Below, in pieces: positions 44,714 through 53,806 of a DNA stretch of 64,000 nt (the first letter of the stretch is position 1; each line of letters begins with the position of its first letter). Source of the DNA: JAPPOI01 sp028818055 (GTDB lineage: Bacteria; Pseudomonadota; Alphaproteobacteria; Rhodobacterales; Rhodobacteraceae); assembly GCA_965267405.1 (NCBI GenBank), contig OZ253954.1, forward strand, positions 2,356,001 through 2,420,000. Direction: 5' to 3'. The position numbers and the translations under genes are program-made. Below the pieces are notes generated by a model, which was not told where the DNA came from, did no database searches, and saw only the letters and a program-made list of their open reading frames with translations.

Positions 44714-46655
44714 TCGACTTTTGGTGGCGAGGATTAAATGTTTCGATCTTTGCCGTTAAAACGCGTCCTTCCCTTTCCGAATGCGCTTCGACGTCCAGCG
44801 AGTTTTCGATGATGCCTGCAAGAGGGGACAGTCGTTGGTTCTTGCGTTTGCCTTCACTTTCTTCTTGCGCTCGAGCGAGCTGCGCCGAACTGATCGGAGG
44901 CGAAGAATCCTGCATTCTCAAAAGACAGTGGCCTTCGAAATGTTTGAATTCAAACCGCAGCCGAGAAACGTCCAGCGTATCCTTGTTCTGGCATGAAAAA
45001 GCCAGCATTTCCGCAGCTATCAAACAGACTTTTCGGCGATTTGGCTCATCACCGGGGCGTTTAAAGTGAGACCTGATCCAGTTCGTTAGATTTTCTTCTA
45101 TCTCAAGGCTTCGATCGCCCACAAAGCGTGCCCAGCCCGCGGATTGCCGTGCCCTGATTTCAGTTGCGGGCCCATAATCCACAACACGGCCCTTAGAGAG
45201 AACGACGAAAGCATCGCAGGCGTCAAGAAAAGCGCGGTGGTCGGATACCAGCAAGAAAGATCGTCCTAATCTGACTTCCGATTGAATTCGAGTCAAAACA
45301 GCGGAGATTTGTTTCTCGGGTAAATGGTCTTCGGGTTTGTCAATCAAATATACATCCGGCGACAAAAGGAATGACCTTGCAAGCGCAAGCGCCTTTTTTT
45401 GCATCCCCGGAAGAAGTGACGCGTTCTTGGTTTGACAGATTTGGTCGACAAGATCAGAGGCGAAAACCAATTGTTCAAGCATTCGCTTGCCTTGATCTAA
45501 GACCGGCCCATCCATGAAGCACGCAAGATTTTCCTGTCCGCTGGCTGGTAACATGATTGGCGCGTCGGGCACATAGCTGAGCGCCAGGCTGCGGGCACGG
45601 TTAGTTCTTTGCCAAGGGTCGACACCATTGATACGTACGCGGCCGCGTACGTGCATATCAATGAAACCAAACGGGTCTGAAAGGGATGACAAAAGCAACG
45701 ACTTTCCTGATCCGCTTTCGCCAATTATTCCCGTGATTCTACCTGGTTCGGCCCGAAACGCTATGTCAGAGAGTAACGATTGCCCATCAAGGTTTGTGAC
45801 AGTCAGCCCAGACACGGAAAGTCCGCCAGCGTCATGGTCATCTGCAGGATCTGGCATGGGTTCGACAACAGCGGGCAAGATCTCGGATGCGTCCGGATCC
45901 CGTACAACCATTCGAACCCATTTGATAATGGCATAACTGGACAAAAGCGTGATCAACGAAAAGGACAAGACCGCACTTGGGGAAAGCACGAGCCGCGCTG
46001 CTAAGTCACTTGTAATCCCAAGTGAAACCAAAAAAGCTACACCCGATCCTACGACATGCACACTATCTGCGAGAGAGTGCTCGCGCGTATCTACTTGAGC
46101 TAACCGAAAGCCCTCGGTGTCCCGACCGGCTAAAATGGTTGCTGCCTCGCTTGGCAGGAAATCCCAAAAAGGTTCGTTCCGCTTGAGCTTGGACAATATC
46201 AAAAGCCCAAAGGCTCCTACTGCGGTTCCCAAAGCAATACCGACGCCGGCCAAAGGGTGTACGAAGGTTAGCACACCGGCGAGAAAAATTCCTGCAAAGG
46301 CTTGGGCCTGAGAAGCAAAGATGCCGCGGGACGGTCGATAGCCAGCGAGTGCGCGTGCGTGCGCGAACTCAAACAGAAGTAGACCCAACAGTGCTGTGAC
46401 GCCGCCAAGAAAGAGGAGTGGAACAACGAAGCGTTCTCCGCTTTCGATGACAATGCTGTCAAAGAAAGATGCGAAAACAGCAAGACTTGCGATCAGCCCA
46501 AAGCTACATATCGAGAAGACCCAGCTGAAAACGCGGACCCACCCTGGCGAATTTCTGTCTGTCACAGGTATGCCTTTTGGCCCGGGGTCATCACCCATCG
46601 ACTCATTACTGCCTTCGTTGACGCCAATTTTCATGTCGGCACTCACATCTGACAT
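44685..46655 (-). CDS. TM-ABC protein with atypical ATPase and C-terminal extension
   Basis: 656 residues. About five to six helices in residues 40-250, then an ABC domain: Walker A GESGSGKS at 312-319, a degenerate signature (LLPGMQKKALALARS, about 415-428), Walker B VYLIDK at 435-440 where the catalytic Glu is Lys440, and H473 in the switch. The last 130 residues (NRRKVCLIAAEMLAFSC, then FEGHCLLRMQDSSPP) resemble a degenerate GHKL/anti-sigma kinase domain; that resemblance is weak. It precedes and overlaps the HlyD-like gene. ATP hydrolysis may be impaired, so a regulatory or structural role is possible. Confidence 0.7.
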   Translation of the reverse strand: MSDVSADMKIGVNEGSNESMGDDPGPKGIPVTDRNSPGWVRVFSWVFSICSFGLIASLAVFASFFDSIVIESGERFVVPLLFLGGVTALLGLLLFEFAHARALAGYRPSRGIFASQAQAFAGIFLAGVLTFVHPLAGVGIALGTAVGAFGLLILSKLKRNEPFWDFLPSEAATILAGRDTEGFRLAQVDTREHSLADSVHVVGSGVAFLVSLGITSDLAARLVLSPSAVLSFSLITLLSSYAIIKWVRMVVRDPDASEILPAVVEPMPDPADDHDAGGLSVSGLTVTNLDGQSLLSDIAFRAEPGRITGIIGESGSGKSLLLSSLSDPFGFIDMHVRGRVRINGVDPWQRTNRARSLALSYVPDAPIMLPASGQENLACFMDGPVLDQGKRMLEQLVFASDLVDQICQTKNASLLPGMQKKALALARSFLLSPDVYLIDKPEDHLPEKQISAVLTRIQSEVRLGRSFLLVSDHRAFLDACDAFVVLSKGRVVDYGPATEIRARQSAGWARFVGDRSLEIEENLTNWIRSHFKRPGDEPNRRKVCLIAAEMLAFSCQNKDTLDVSRLRFEFKHFEGHCLLRMQDSSPPISSAQLARAQEESEGKRKNQRLSPLAGIIENSLDVEAHSEREGRVLTAKIETFNPRHQKSNDVQQTEIR

Positions 46656-46738
46656 ACGCTTTACCTTGCTGCTGTTGCGGCCTCGTTCGAGGCATCAAGA
46701 TGATCGGAAGTCTTTCGGGTTATAGCCTCTCGTACGTC

Positions 46739-47245
46739 TCAGCATTGGCGTGCCCAAATCGCCACACGTCTTTGAAGTACGTCTCTTGGGTGAATGTTTG
46801 GCAGCACATTGTCCTCACCTTCTGAATGCACGCTTTCGATGCGAGCCGGCGAAGTGATTTTCCCGCGCAGGGCCGCAGCCACGGCGTTGGCACGGGCGAG
46901 ACCCGTCGCTTTGTTGATTTCTGCAGGACCTGACACGTCTGTGTGCCCGACAAGCCGAATGCAAGCGTTGCGCATCAGTTGTGTTTCGAGGACGCTCGCC
47001 AGCAAGGAGATCTGAGCGACTGCGGCATCATCCAAACGACTGCCGCCTTCTGGAAAGAAGATGTTGCTCTCGATTTGAGATTGGCTAAGCGAGTTGTCTC
47101 CGGTGTCGGTAGCCAAGGCGTCACATCCGTCTAGACTAACCCCATGGCGCTCCAAGACATCTAAGCAGATTGCCGCGGTGACGGGATCGGCGCTAGCAGC
47201 GGCGACTTGAAAGAACAATGTGGCAGTGACGAGAATCTTGAGCAT
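46739..47245 (-). CDS. OmpA-family periplasmic/outer-membrane protein
   Basis: 168 residues. The signal peptide ends near AAASA-DPV. After a short Cys-containing region, an OmpA C-terminal peptidoglycan-binding domain spans about 60-168 (IRLVGHTDVSGPAEINKATGLARANAVAAAL in parts; RVAIWARQC at the end). There is no beta-barrel, so it is a soluble or lipo-less anchor. It lies 83 bases upstream of the TM-ABC gene in the same orientation and is probably the first gene of that operon. May tie the machinery to the cell wall. Confidence 0.85.
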   Translation of the reverse strand: MLKILVTATLFFQVAAASADPVTAAICLDVLERHGVSLDGCDALATDTGDNSLSQSQIESNIFFPEGGSRLDDAAVAQISLLASVLETQLMRNACIRLVGHTDVSGPAEINKATGLARANAVAAALRGKITSPARIESVHSEGEDNVLPNIHPRDVLQRRVAIWARQC

Positions 47246-47393
47246 CTTTCCCTCGTTTTGCCCTGAATTAGACCGTCAAAGCTAATTTTTCCTAAACGTT
47301 TCACCTAATTGAGAAAAACTGGTTTCGTTTACGATTTGTTCTACTCTGTCGGAGCATTGTTCCTGGGAATCACAAACCAAAAACTCAGGGGCC
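47246..47393. promoter_or_regulatory. Divergent promoter region of the envelope-polymer locus
   Basis: 148 AT-rich bases separate the OmpA-like gene (minus) from the acyltransferase gene (plus). Both operons must start here. A TTGAGA at about 47310 could be a -35 element, but no convincing -10 or operator was identified. Confidence 0.4.
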
Positions 47394-48515
47394 ATGACAG
47401 ACGAGGATCGACTTACTTGGCTTGACGCACTTCGGTTGGTCGCGGGGCTATCAATGGTTGGGTTGCATGCGACCAGCGATCCAAATGGATTGCCGTGGCC
47501 CGATTACTCGGTGTCCGACAGAGTCGTGCCTGTCATACTTCGATCCGTTCTATATATTGCTCGAACAGAATTGTTTCTTATTATTTCCGCTTTTCTCCTC
47601 TTGATGGCGTTAGAGAAGCGACCGAAGACATATCGAGAAGTAATTGTCATCCAGTCTCGTCGCTTGCTTATTCCCTTTGTGTTCTGGACAGTTTTTTACG
47701 CAGCTTTCGGATTAATTAAGGCTGCAAATTTTGGGTATTTCAAGGATGCATTACAAGATATTTCGTATGTAAGTACTTGGGTTCGATACGTTCTGCTTGG
47801 GGACGTCAAATACCACATGCATTTTATACCGACACTATTCGGTATGTTATTATTTTTTCCCATTTTTAAGGTGGCATCCAAATATCCAATAGTGGGTTTG
47901 ATGATATTTCCTGCACTCTTGGTGAAATGGGAAGTCGATGCATATCTCTACACCAATTTTTGGGAACATGATATATTACCGTTTGCTGTTCGCGTGACTA
48001 AAATAGTCACTTACGTAGGTTATGGCATTCTGGCAGGATCGGCCTACGGATTGTGGAAACGGCGCCGGTCAGTCGACTTAACCCAATTCGTTCCAATCGT
48101 CCTTTTCGTCGCCGGTCTATTGGTTGCAGTCAAGTGGATTGAAGCCGCTCGTATAGTATCGACGGGAGAGTATCAGTTTTCCTACTTGGCTGGTTACTGG
48201 GCGAACTTTCTGATGCCGGGCGCCCTTTTCTGTCTTTGTCTATGCTCAGGAGGCAGAAGTTGGCCACACGTTCTGAGCAGGGCGGCTCCTTTCTCCTTTG
48301 GAGTGTATCTTGTTCATCCAACTTTCTTGGATGTGGCGGAGATTTTGTTTGTACAGTCGGTGTTCGCACCGAGTTTGCAGGTCATTGGCAAGATACTAAT
48401 TGTCCTGCCCTCGACCTTCCTAGCGGTTTTCCTGTTATCGAAATGTAGGGCTCTGGCCTGGACCATCGGTCTCGGGCCATTGCCAATTAAACCAAGTCGG
48501 ACGGTGCGGGCATGA
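47394..48515 (+). CDS. Acyltransferase 3 family membrane protein
   Basis: 373 residues, about ten helices. The N-terminal LTWLDALRLVAGLSMVGLHA with its His, and ARTELFLIISAFLLLMAL, are the family motifs. RRLLIPFVFWTVFYAAF and PFSFGVYLVHPTFLDVAE support the call. These enzymes add acetyl, succinyl or similar groups to periplasmic or extracellular glycans. The stop overlaps the next gene by 4 bases, and the following glycosyltransferase suggests that the acceptor is the same polymer. Base composition falls below the window average from here on. Confidence 0.87.
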   Translation: MTDEDRLTWLDALRLVAGLSMVGLHATSDPNGLPWPDYSVSDRVVPVILRSVLYIARTELFLIISAFLLLMALEKRPKTYREVIVIQSRRLLIPFVFWTVFYAAFGLIKAANFGYFKDALQDISYVSTWVRYVLLGDVKYHMHFIPTLFGMLLFFPIFKVASKYPIVGLMIFPALLVKWEVDAYLYTNFWEHDILPFAVRVTKIVTYVGYGILAGSAYGLWKRRRSVDLTQFVPIVLFVAGLLVAVKWIEAARIVSTGEYQFSYLAGYWANFLMPGALFCLCLCSGGRSWPHVLSRAAPFSFGVYLVHPTFLDVAEILFVQSVFAPSLQVIGKILIVLPSTFLAVFLLSKCRALAWTIGLGPLPIKPSRTVRA

Positions 48516-49906
48516 AAAGAGGACTCGAGATCTTTGCACTTGAGCGATGGGATGCACTTAAGGAAATCGCCATCTCAGGACCGCTCTTGCACTATGACAG
48601 CCTTCAAGTGGCTTTGGAGTTCTTGGACGAGGTGGCTGCATCTGCCTCTAAAGTATGCCTGATCGACTGCTCAGGCATTGGACGAGTTTCGGATTCAGGC
48701 ATTGCAAGCTTCCTCCGGGTCTTGACACACCCAAATTGTCTGCGCGTTGCACCGTATGGATTGCCGAAGCATCTGCTTCGTCGACTAAGAAAACATGGGC
48801 TTCTTGATTCATTGCAGATCTTTGAGTCCCAGGAGGCTTGTGAAACTGATCCCTTCATTCGATCACGCAGGTTGAAGGAATTGACGGTAATTCTGAACTG
48901 CGTCGACAATGTCGAAGGTGTAAGTCTGGATCAGCTTCATCTTTTTGACGAACCATTACAAACAGCTTTAGTTCAGCAAATTGAGCAGGCAGGAGTAGGT
49001 CGGTGCATTATAGGGTTGGCAGGCAACGATCGATCGATCGTAGAAGCAGTTAAAGGAATCAGATCGCTGTGGTTCAAAACAACATTCCATCAACGAAATG
49101 ATAGCGCAATTTCCTCCGGTAGAGGCACGCATGACTTTCTTGTTGATCTTGAGGCGACTTACCTTAATCAAAACCAACTGACAGTTGTACTTAATGACGT
49201 TAATATGGGGAATATTAATCTGTTAGAAAGTTTGTATCAAAAGTTCCAAGGGAAAAGTGCCTTGGGTGAGAAAAAATTAATAAATAAAAGGGAGGTAAGT
49301 AGTTTCAATTGCAAAATTGGAGGAAAATCATCAATAACTGCGAAATTGTGCTCGACTAAAATTGACAATAATGAAATTGACTCAAATCCGTCAATTGATT
49401 GTTTGGTTTCCAATGTAGACTATGAAGTTACGAGATCTATAGGTTTTGATAGTGAAGATTTACAAAATATATTTCGAAACTATCCGTTAGTCGTTGACTT
49501 TTCCCATAAGGCACATGCCCCCACTTCAATCAGAGCTTTAAAACAAGCCTTTTTGAGAAAACTGTCGTGTGGTGATCTGCCAAAAGGATATGTTGAGACG
49601 AGTCCTCAGCTATTTATTGGACCCGCCGTCACGATTTCTTCCAACGCTCGCCTATCCGGTTTAGTCGCGGTTGGCCCCCGGACTTTCATTGGTCCAGACG
49701 TTCAGATTATCGGTCCTGTGATCATTGGTCCTGACTGTTACATAGACGGCCCATGCATACTTCAGAATTCAATTCTGCTCCCAGGCTCTTACATAGCTGG
49801 AGATGTCGATGTGCGCGATTGCGTCAAGGGACCAGATTTACTCTATTCAGACCAGCATCTCTGGCAGTCAAAAGACACCGTTGCAGATTTTCGGGCCTCT
49901 GCATGA
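48512..49906 (+). CDS. STAS-like/left-handed beta-helix fusion protein, unknown
   Basis: 464 residues. Residues 1-110 resemble a STAS domain: ASKVCLIDCSGIGRVSDSGI holds the hydrophobic strand and the DSG motif whose Ser is phosphorylated in anti-sigma antagonists. Residues 110-330 are unassigned, and the DNA at 49190-49470 is very AT-rich (about one third GC by eye). Residues 365-450 form hexapeptide repeats (LFIGPAVTISSNARLSGLVAV, FIGPDVQIIGPVIIGPDCYI) as in nucleotidyltransferase-linked beta-helices. Both neighbours overlap by 4 bases. Possibly a regulator or scaffold for the glycosyltransferase. No matching family recalled. Confidence 0.65.
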   Translation: MKRGLEIFALERWDALKEIAISGPLLHYDSLQVALEFLDEVAASASKVCLIDCSGIGRVSDSGIASFLRVLTHPNCLRVAPYGLPKHLLRRLRKHGLLDSLQIFESQEACETDPFIRSRRLKELTVILNCVDNVEGVSLDQLHLFDEPLQTALVQQIEQAGVGRCIIGLAGNDRSIVEAVKGIRSLWFKTTFHQRNDSAISSGRGTHDFLVDLEATYLNQNQLTVVLNDVNMGNINLLESLYQKFQGKSALGEKKLINKREVSSFNCKIGGKSSITAKLCSTKIDNNEIDSNPSIDCLVSNVDYEVTRSIGFDSEDLQNIFRNYPLVVDFSHKAHAPTSIRALKQAFLRKLSCGDLPKGYVETSPQLFIGPAVTISSNARLSGLVAVGPRTFIGPDVQIIGPVIIGPDCYIDGPCILQNSILLPGSYIAGDVDVRDCVKGPDLLYSDQHLWQSKDTVADFRASA

Positions 49907-51669
49907 ACAGTGCTTCGATAAAACTGATGCACCAAACAGACTCCGACACCGCTAAAGGCGCCCAACCTTACTTTTTTGAATATGAGAACGTTGTTCCGCC
50001 TGAACCTCGGGTGGGAAATAGGATTTGGCATCTTTTTGCAGGGGCTACAGTAGCCTTGGGTCTGTTCTACTTACATTGGAGGTGGACGGACTCTTTGAAC
50101 TCTGATGCCATGGTCTTTTCAGTGCTCGTGGCCTCTGCTGAGTCGGCTCTCTTCATTGGTAGTATTCTGTTTTTCTACGACATTTGGGATGAGTGCGATA
50201 CCGAATTGCGACCATTGCCAAAACGAAGATCGGACCTCGGTTTGAACGGGGAAGGACCTATTGTAGTTGACGTCTTTGTTACGACGTTCGACGAGGATCT
50301 GGCCCTCGTCAAACCCTCGATACTGGATGCAAAGAGTCTTCTTGTACCCGATTCTTGCGCTTTAGAAGTTCATTTGCTTGATGACGGTGATCGAAAAGAG
50401 TTTCGTGAATTCGCTGATCTAATTGGCGTTCACTATCACAGTCGTCAGTTTAATACCGGATTCAAGGCTGGCAATATTCACAACGCCTTAATGCACTCAC
50501 GCGGTGACTTCATCATAATTTGTGACGCCGATACGCGATTGTTCCCAACTTTTTTAAAAAGTACGTTGAGCTACTTTCGGGATACGAAAGTTGCCTGGGT
50601 TCAAACACCCCATTGGTTCTACGATATTCGACCAGGCACCAAATGGGGTGACTTGCTTAATCAGAAATTTGGATTCAGCCCACTTTGGGCCGAGAAAGTT
50701 TTACGCTACATCACGGGAACAGAAAGAACGGGTGCAGACCCATTCTGTTCCGACCCCCAAATTTTCTTTGACGTGATCCAACGTCGACGGAATCGACACA
50801 ATGCCTCCTTCTGTTGTGGCGCGGGATCAATTCATCGCCGCGAAGCACTGATGAACAACGCGCTATCTCGGCAAGGTGTAAGTGAGCGAAGGACCGCTGC
50901 TTGCTTTTCGGTACCGAGAGCCAACAGGAATCTGGCATTCAGCAGGTTGGAGCCTGTTGGATACCACGTTTCTGAGGACTTGTTGACGTCAATCTATCTC
51001 CACTGTGGTGGTTGGAAGTCGGTATATCACCCACACATTGAAGCGAAGATGTTGTCCCCTCAGTCATTGCCGGCTTGGTCAGCGCAAAAGCGAAAGTACT
51101 CTCAGGGAACTTTCGATATAGCTATTAGCCTAGGGTGGATGATGCCCAATCGCTCATTGCCGAGAGCTATCCAACTACACTATTTCGCTACTTTTTGGTC
51201 TTATTTTTCAGTGTTATGGATGCCAGTCTTATTAGTTGCGCCATTTTATTCGCTGGCTACAGGAAGGTCTCCTGTTGATTCATATACCACAGAGTTCGCA
51301 ATGAAACTAATACCTGTTCTAATAATTCATGAAATTACTGTGTTCATGGCATTAAAAGGCCATAACAACCAAAGATCGCGATTGCAGACAATAATTTCAA
51401 TTCCGATCTTTATGAAGTCTCTCAAAAATATTTTAACCAACGATAGCTTGTCGTTTGATCCAACACCAAAGACAGTTGAGAGAAGCACCAAGAGATTCAT
51501 CAATTATTACCTACTATATTTTACGTTATGTTTAGCAACTTTCGTTGTCGCCATTTCAAATTTTTACTTGAAAAATTCAGATCACAACATCTCAATGATA
51601 ATTATAAATTCGTTTTGGATCGCATGGAATTCATTATTCATTATTGAAATATTTCGCATAGAAAAATAA
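49903..51669 (+). CDS. Cellulose-synthase-like family 2 glycosyltransferase
   Basis: 588 residues from ATG 49903. The longer frame runs 50 codons into the previous gene. Two N-terminal helices, a GT2 catalytic core, then about four C-terminal helices. Key acidic motifs: LLDDGD (160-163), DAD in IICDADTRLF (208-210), and SED (357-359) for the catalytic base. The usual Q(Q/R)xRW is here QKRKY (395-399). A Cys-rich acceptor-site segment reads ASFCCGAGSIHRREAL. No PilZ domain is present, so c-di-GMP control by that route is not evident. Likely a processive synthase extruding a polysaccharide. Confidence 0.85.
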   Translation: MNSASIKLMHQTDSDTAKGAQPYFFEYENVVPPEPRVGNRIWHLFAGATVALGLFYLHWRWTDSLNSDAMVFSVLVASAESALFIGSILFFYDIWDECDTELRPLPKRRSDLGLNGEGPIVVDVFVTTFDEDLALVKPSILDAKSLLVPDSCALEVHLLDDGDRKEFREFADLIGVHYHSRQFNTGFKAGNIHNALMHSRGDFIIICDADTRLFPTFLKSTLSYFRDTKVAWVQTPHWFYDIRPGTKWGDLLNQKFGFSPLWAEKVLRYITGTERTGADPFCSDPQIFFDVIQRRRNRHNASFCCGAGSIHRREALMNNALSRQGVSERRTAACFSVPRANRNLAFSRLEPVGYHVSEDLLTSIYLHCGGWKSVYHPHIEAKMLSPQSLPAWSAQKRKYSQGTFDIAISLGWMMPNRSLPRAIQLHYFATFWSYFSVLWMPVLLVAPFYSLATGRSPVDSYTTEFAMKLIPVLIIHEITVFMALKGHNNQRSRLQTIISIPIFMKSLKNILTNDSLSFDPTPKTVERSTKRFINYYLLYFTLCLATFVVAISNFYLKNSDHNISMIIINSFWIAWNSLFIIEIFRIEK

Positions 51670-51702
51670 ATCCGGACGTATCAAAAAAGGAGGAAGTACA
51701 TA

Positions 51703-52986
51703 TTGAGACTTATGTCATTATTCATTGGGGGAATCGTAATTTCAACTGGATATGCAGTTCAGGTGGATGATGTCTGGGTAGATGTGTCGTTTCAAGGCCG
51801 GATCGAAGAGATTGAGGAATTGGTTGATCCTGTCCCGTTGCGCACGAATTTTGAACTTGATGAAGAAGATATCGAGGCTGCACAGATTGCATGGAAGTAC
51901 TTTGAAGCGAACACACAGCCGCAGTCTGGGTTTGTCAATTCAGTAGACGGCTTCCCGTCAACAACAATCTGGGATCAAGGCTCGTACGTTTTGGCGTTGG
52001 TTGCGGCTGAGAAGCTGCGCATTATCTCGAGCGACAAGTTTTACTCCCGTATGTCAAAGTTTTTGGTTTCTCTTTCGGAGCTGGAGCTTTTTGAAGGGAA
52101 GCTTCCGAATAAGGCGTACAATACTGCGACGCTTGCTATGTCTACGTATTCAAATGAAGTTTCACAGGACGGGATTGGATGGTCAGCGCTTGATGTTGGG
52201 CGCCTTCTGTCGGCTCTTCACGTGGTTAGACTCGCGTATCCGGATTTGAGCGAAAAAATTTCTCAGGCAATTCGGCTTTGGGACTTGGGTTCATTTGCCA
52301 TCCATGGCGAGCTTATTGGTACCTCACGCGCTAATGGAGAAACTCTCTTCCTTCAGGAAGGCAGGATCGGCTATGAGCAGTACGCTGCGCGAGCATCGGC
52401 GTTTTGGGGCCTTGATGTTTCTCACAGTGCCTCGTCTATACGGGTTTTGGATTGGGAGACTGTCGCAGGTGTTGCGGTTCCGATTGATAGCAGATCGCAC
52501 ACTACGTTTGGTGCAATAAACCCAACATTAAGTGAGCCCTATTTTCTACAAGGGTTGGAGTACGGATTTGATCGAGAAGGACATCTCTTGGCATCCGCTG
52601 TGTACCGCGCTCAAATAGCCCGCTATCAGAACACGGGCCAACTAACCATGGTGTCCGAGGATCATCTTGATCGAGCTCCATATTTCGCATATTCCGCTGT
52701 TTTCTCAAATGGTTCAAGCTGGGCGGTCCTGAATGAAGAAGGCGAAGATTTTTCTGAACTCAGAACCATTAGCACCAAAACTGCTTTCGCTTGGAACGCG
52801 CTGTTTGACGACCAGTATTCAAATGCCGTTCTTTCCGATCTGGGGCCAATCTACGGACCAAGGGGATGGTTCAGCGGAAGGTACGAGGTTTCCGGAGAAA
52901 TTAATGTAAGCACGTCATTAAATACAAACGCCGTCATCCTCCAATCAATCTACTACAAGCGCTCGGGAAAGCTTTTGATGAGATAA
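51703..52986 (+). CDS. Secreted DUF3131-like protein (paralogue 1)
   Basis: 427 residues from TTG 51703, chosen because AAGGAGG lies 9 bases upstream; ATG 51712 is too far from it. The signal peptide ends near the AVQVDD region. The helical-barrel motifs AWKYFEANTQPQSGFVNSV, PSTTIWDQGSYVLALVAAE, DGIGWSALDVGRLLSAL and GRIGYEQYAARASAFWG match the DUF3131 family, which I relate to glucan-active glycosidase folds. Forty-six percent or so of aligned motif positions match the gene at 55159 by eye. It may trim or release the polymer. Confidence 0.78.
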   Translation: MRLMSLFIGGIVISTGYAVQVDDVWVDVSFQGRIEEIEELVDPVPLRTNFELDEEDIEAAQIAWKYFEANTQPQSGFVNSVDGFPSTTIWDQGSYVLALVAAEKLRIISSDKFYSRMSKFLVSLSELELFEGKLPNKAYNTATLAMSTYSNEVSQDGIGWSALDVGRLLSALHVVRLAYPDLSEKISQAIRLWDLGSFAIHGELIGTSRANGETLFLQEGRIGYEQYAARASAFWGLDVSHSASSIRVLDWETVAGVAVPIDSRSHTTFGAINPTLSEPYFLQGLEYGFDREGHLLASAVYRAQIARYQNTGQLTMVSEDHLDRAPYFAYSAVFSNGSSWAVLNEEGEDFSELRTISTKTAFAWNALFDDQYSNAVLSDLGPIYGPRGWFSGRYEVSGEINVSTSLNTNAVILQSIYYKRSGKLLMR

Positions 52987-53122
52987 ATGGGAATCATTAC
53001 TGCTACCCACTATAAAGGGTTGCAAAATGACTAAAAAGGGGAGATTGCAAATTTCTGAATAATCAATTTAGAATTTTGCAAATTGTAAAAGTGAAAAATT
53101 CTTCAAAAAATTCGTGGTTTAA

Positions 53123-53752
53123 TTAGTTACTTTGAGTTTGTGATTTAATGGCGAATTCGACCTGAGGTTTGGTGAATGGCCTGTTGATAATTTTCACTCC
53201 GTTTGGTTCCGATAAGTAGTTTATGAAGCGGTAATTTTTTGAAAATATATGAAAGTTCTCTTGATTCGTTTTGTTTTGAGGCATTTCTCCAGAAGCGATT
53301 GACTTATTGAGAAAGCCATGGATATAGGAAATGTATGGAATTTTCAAAATTTCAATGTTTTGCTCATCGTCCCCAAATTCGATGTATGCGTTGTTATTGC
53401 TTAGTATCGAAGCTGCGCTTTCACTTATCGGACTTGTAAGAATTGAATCAAGTGAAATGTAATGATTTTTTATTCGTATTTGCGGTGTCGATTCAATATA
53501 AAGCGAACTTTGCAGCCACATATCTCCATTATGGTCTACCCAAAGGACCATGTTGGCGCTCGTTGCCCGGCAATCTTTGAATTTTTCTCTGCACGAAATC
53601 GTCCAAACAACATTATATTTGCCGTCTACGTACTCTAGGAATCTTAAACCGCCTGCACCGTCGAAAACAAAATGCTCGACCTGTTGAGCAGAGGCGCAGC
53701 AGCCAAGCAGGCTTTGGAAGGCGACTAAGACTGGGAGAACTACTGTTTTCAT
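53123..53752 (-). CDS. Secreted protein of unknown function, related to the next gene
   Basis: 209 residues from ATG 53752. An alternative start at 53794 adds 14. The signal peptide ends near CCASA-QQV. Very AT-rich. Residues 25-130 parallel the N-terminal domain of the 450-residue neighbour: here VWTISCREKFKDCRATSANMVLW, there VICRTRTTTCIGRKAALSLLM, with two cysteines at matching spacing. Function unknown. Probably last in the minus-strand operon that begins at 56847. Confidence 0.6.
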   Translation of the reverse strand: MKTVVLPVLVAFQSLLGCCASAQQVEHFVFDGAGGLRFLEYVDGKYNVVWTISCREKFKDCRATSANMVLWVDHNGDMWLQSSLYIESTPQIRIKNHYISLDSILTSPISESAASILSNNNAYIEFGDDEQNIEILKIPYISYIHGFLNKSIASGEMPQNKTNQENFHIFSKNYRFINYLSEPNGVKIINRPFTKPQVEFAIKSQTQSN

Positions 53753-53806
53753 TTGTCGATACTGGCCGGCTATCTTCGGAGTTTTGCGCCTCAATCACTG
53801 CGCATC

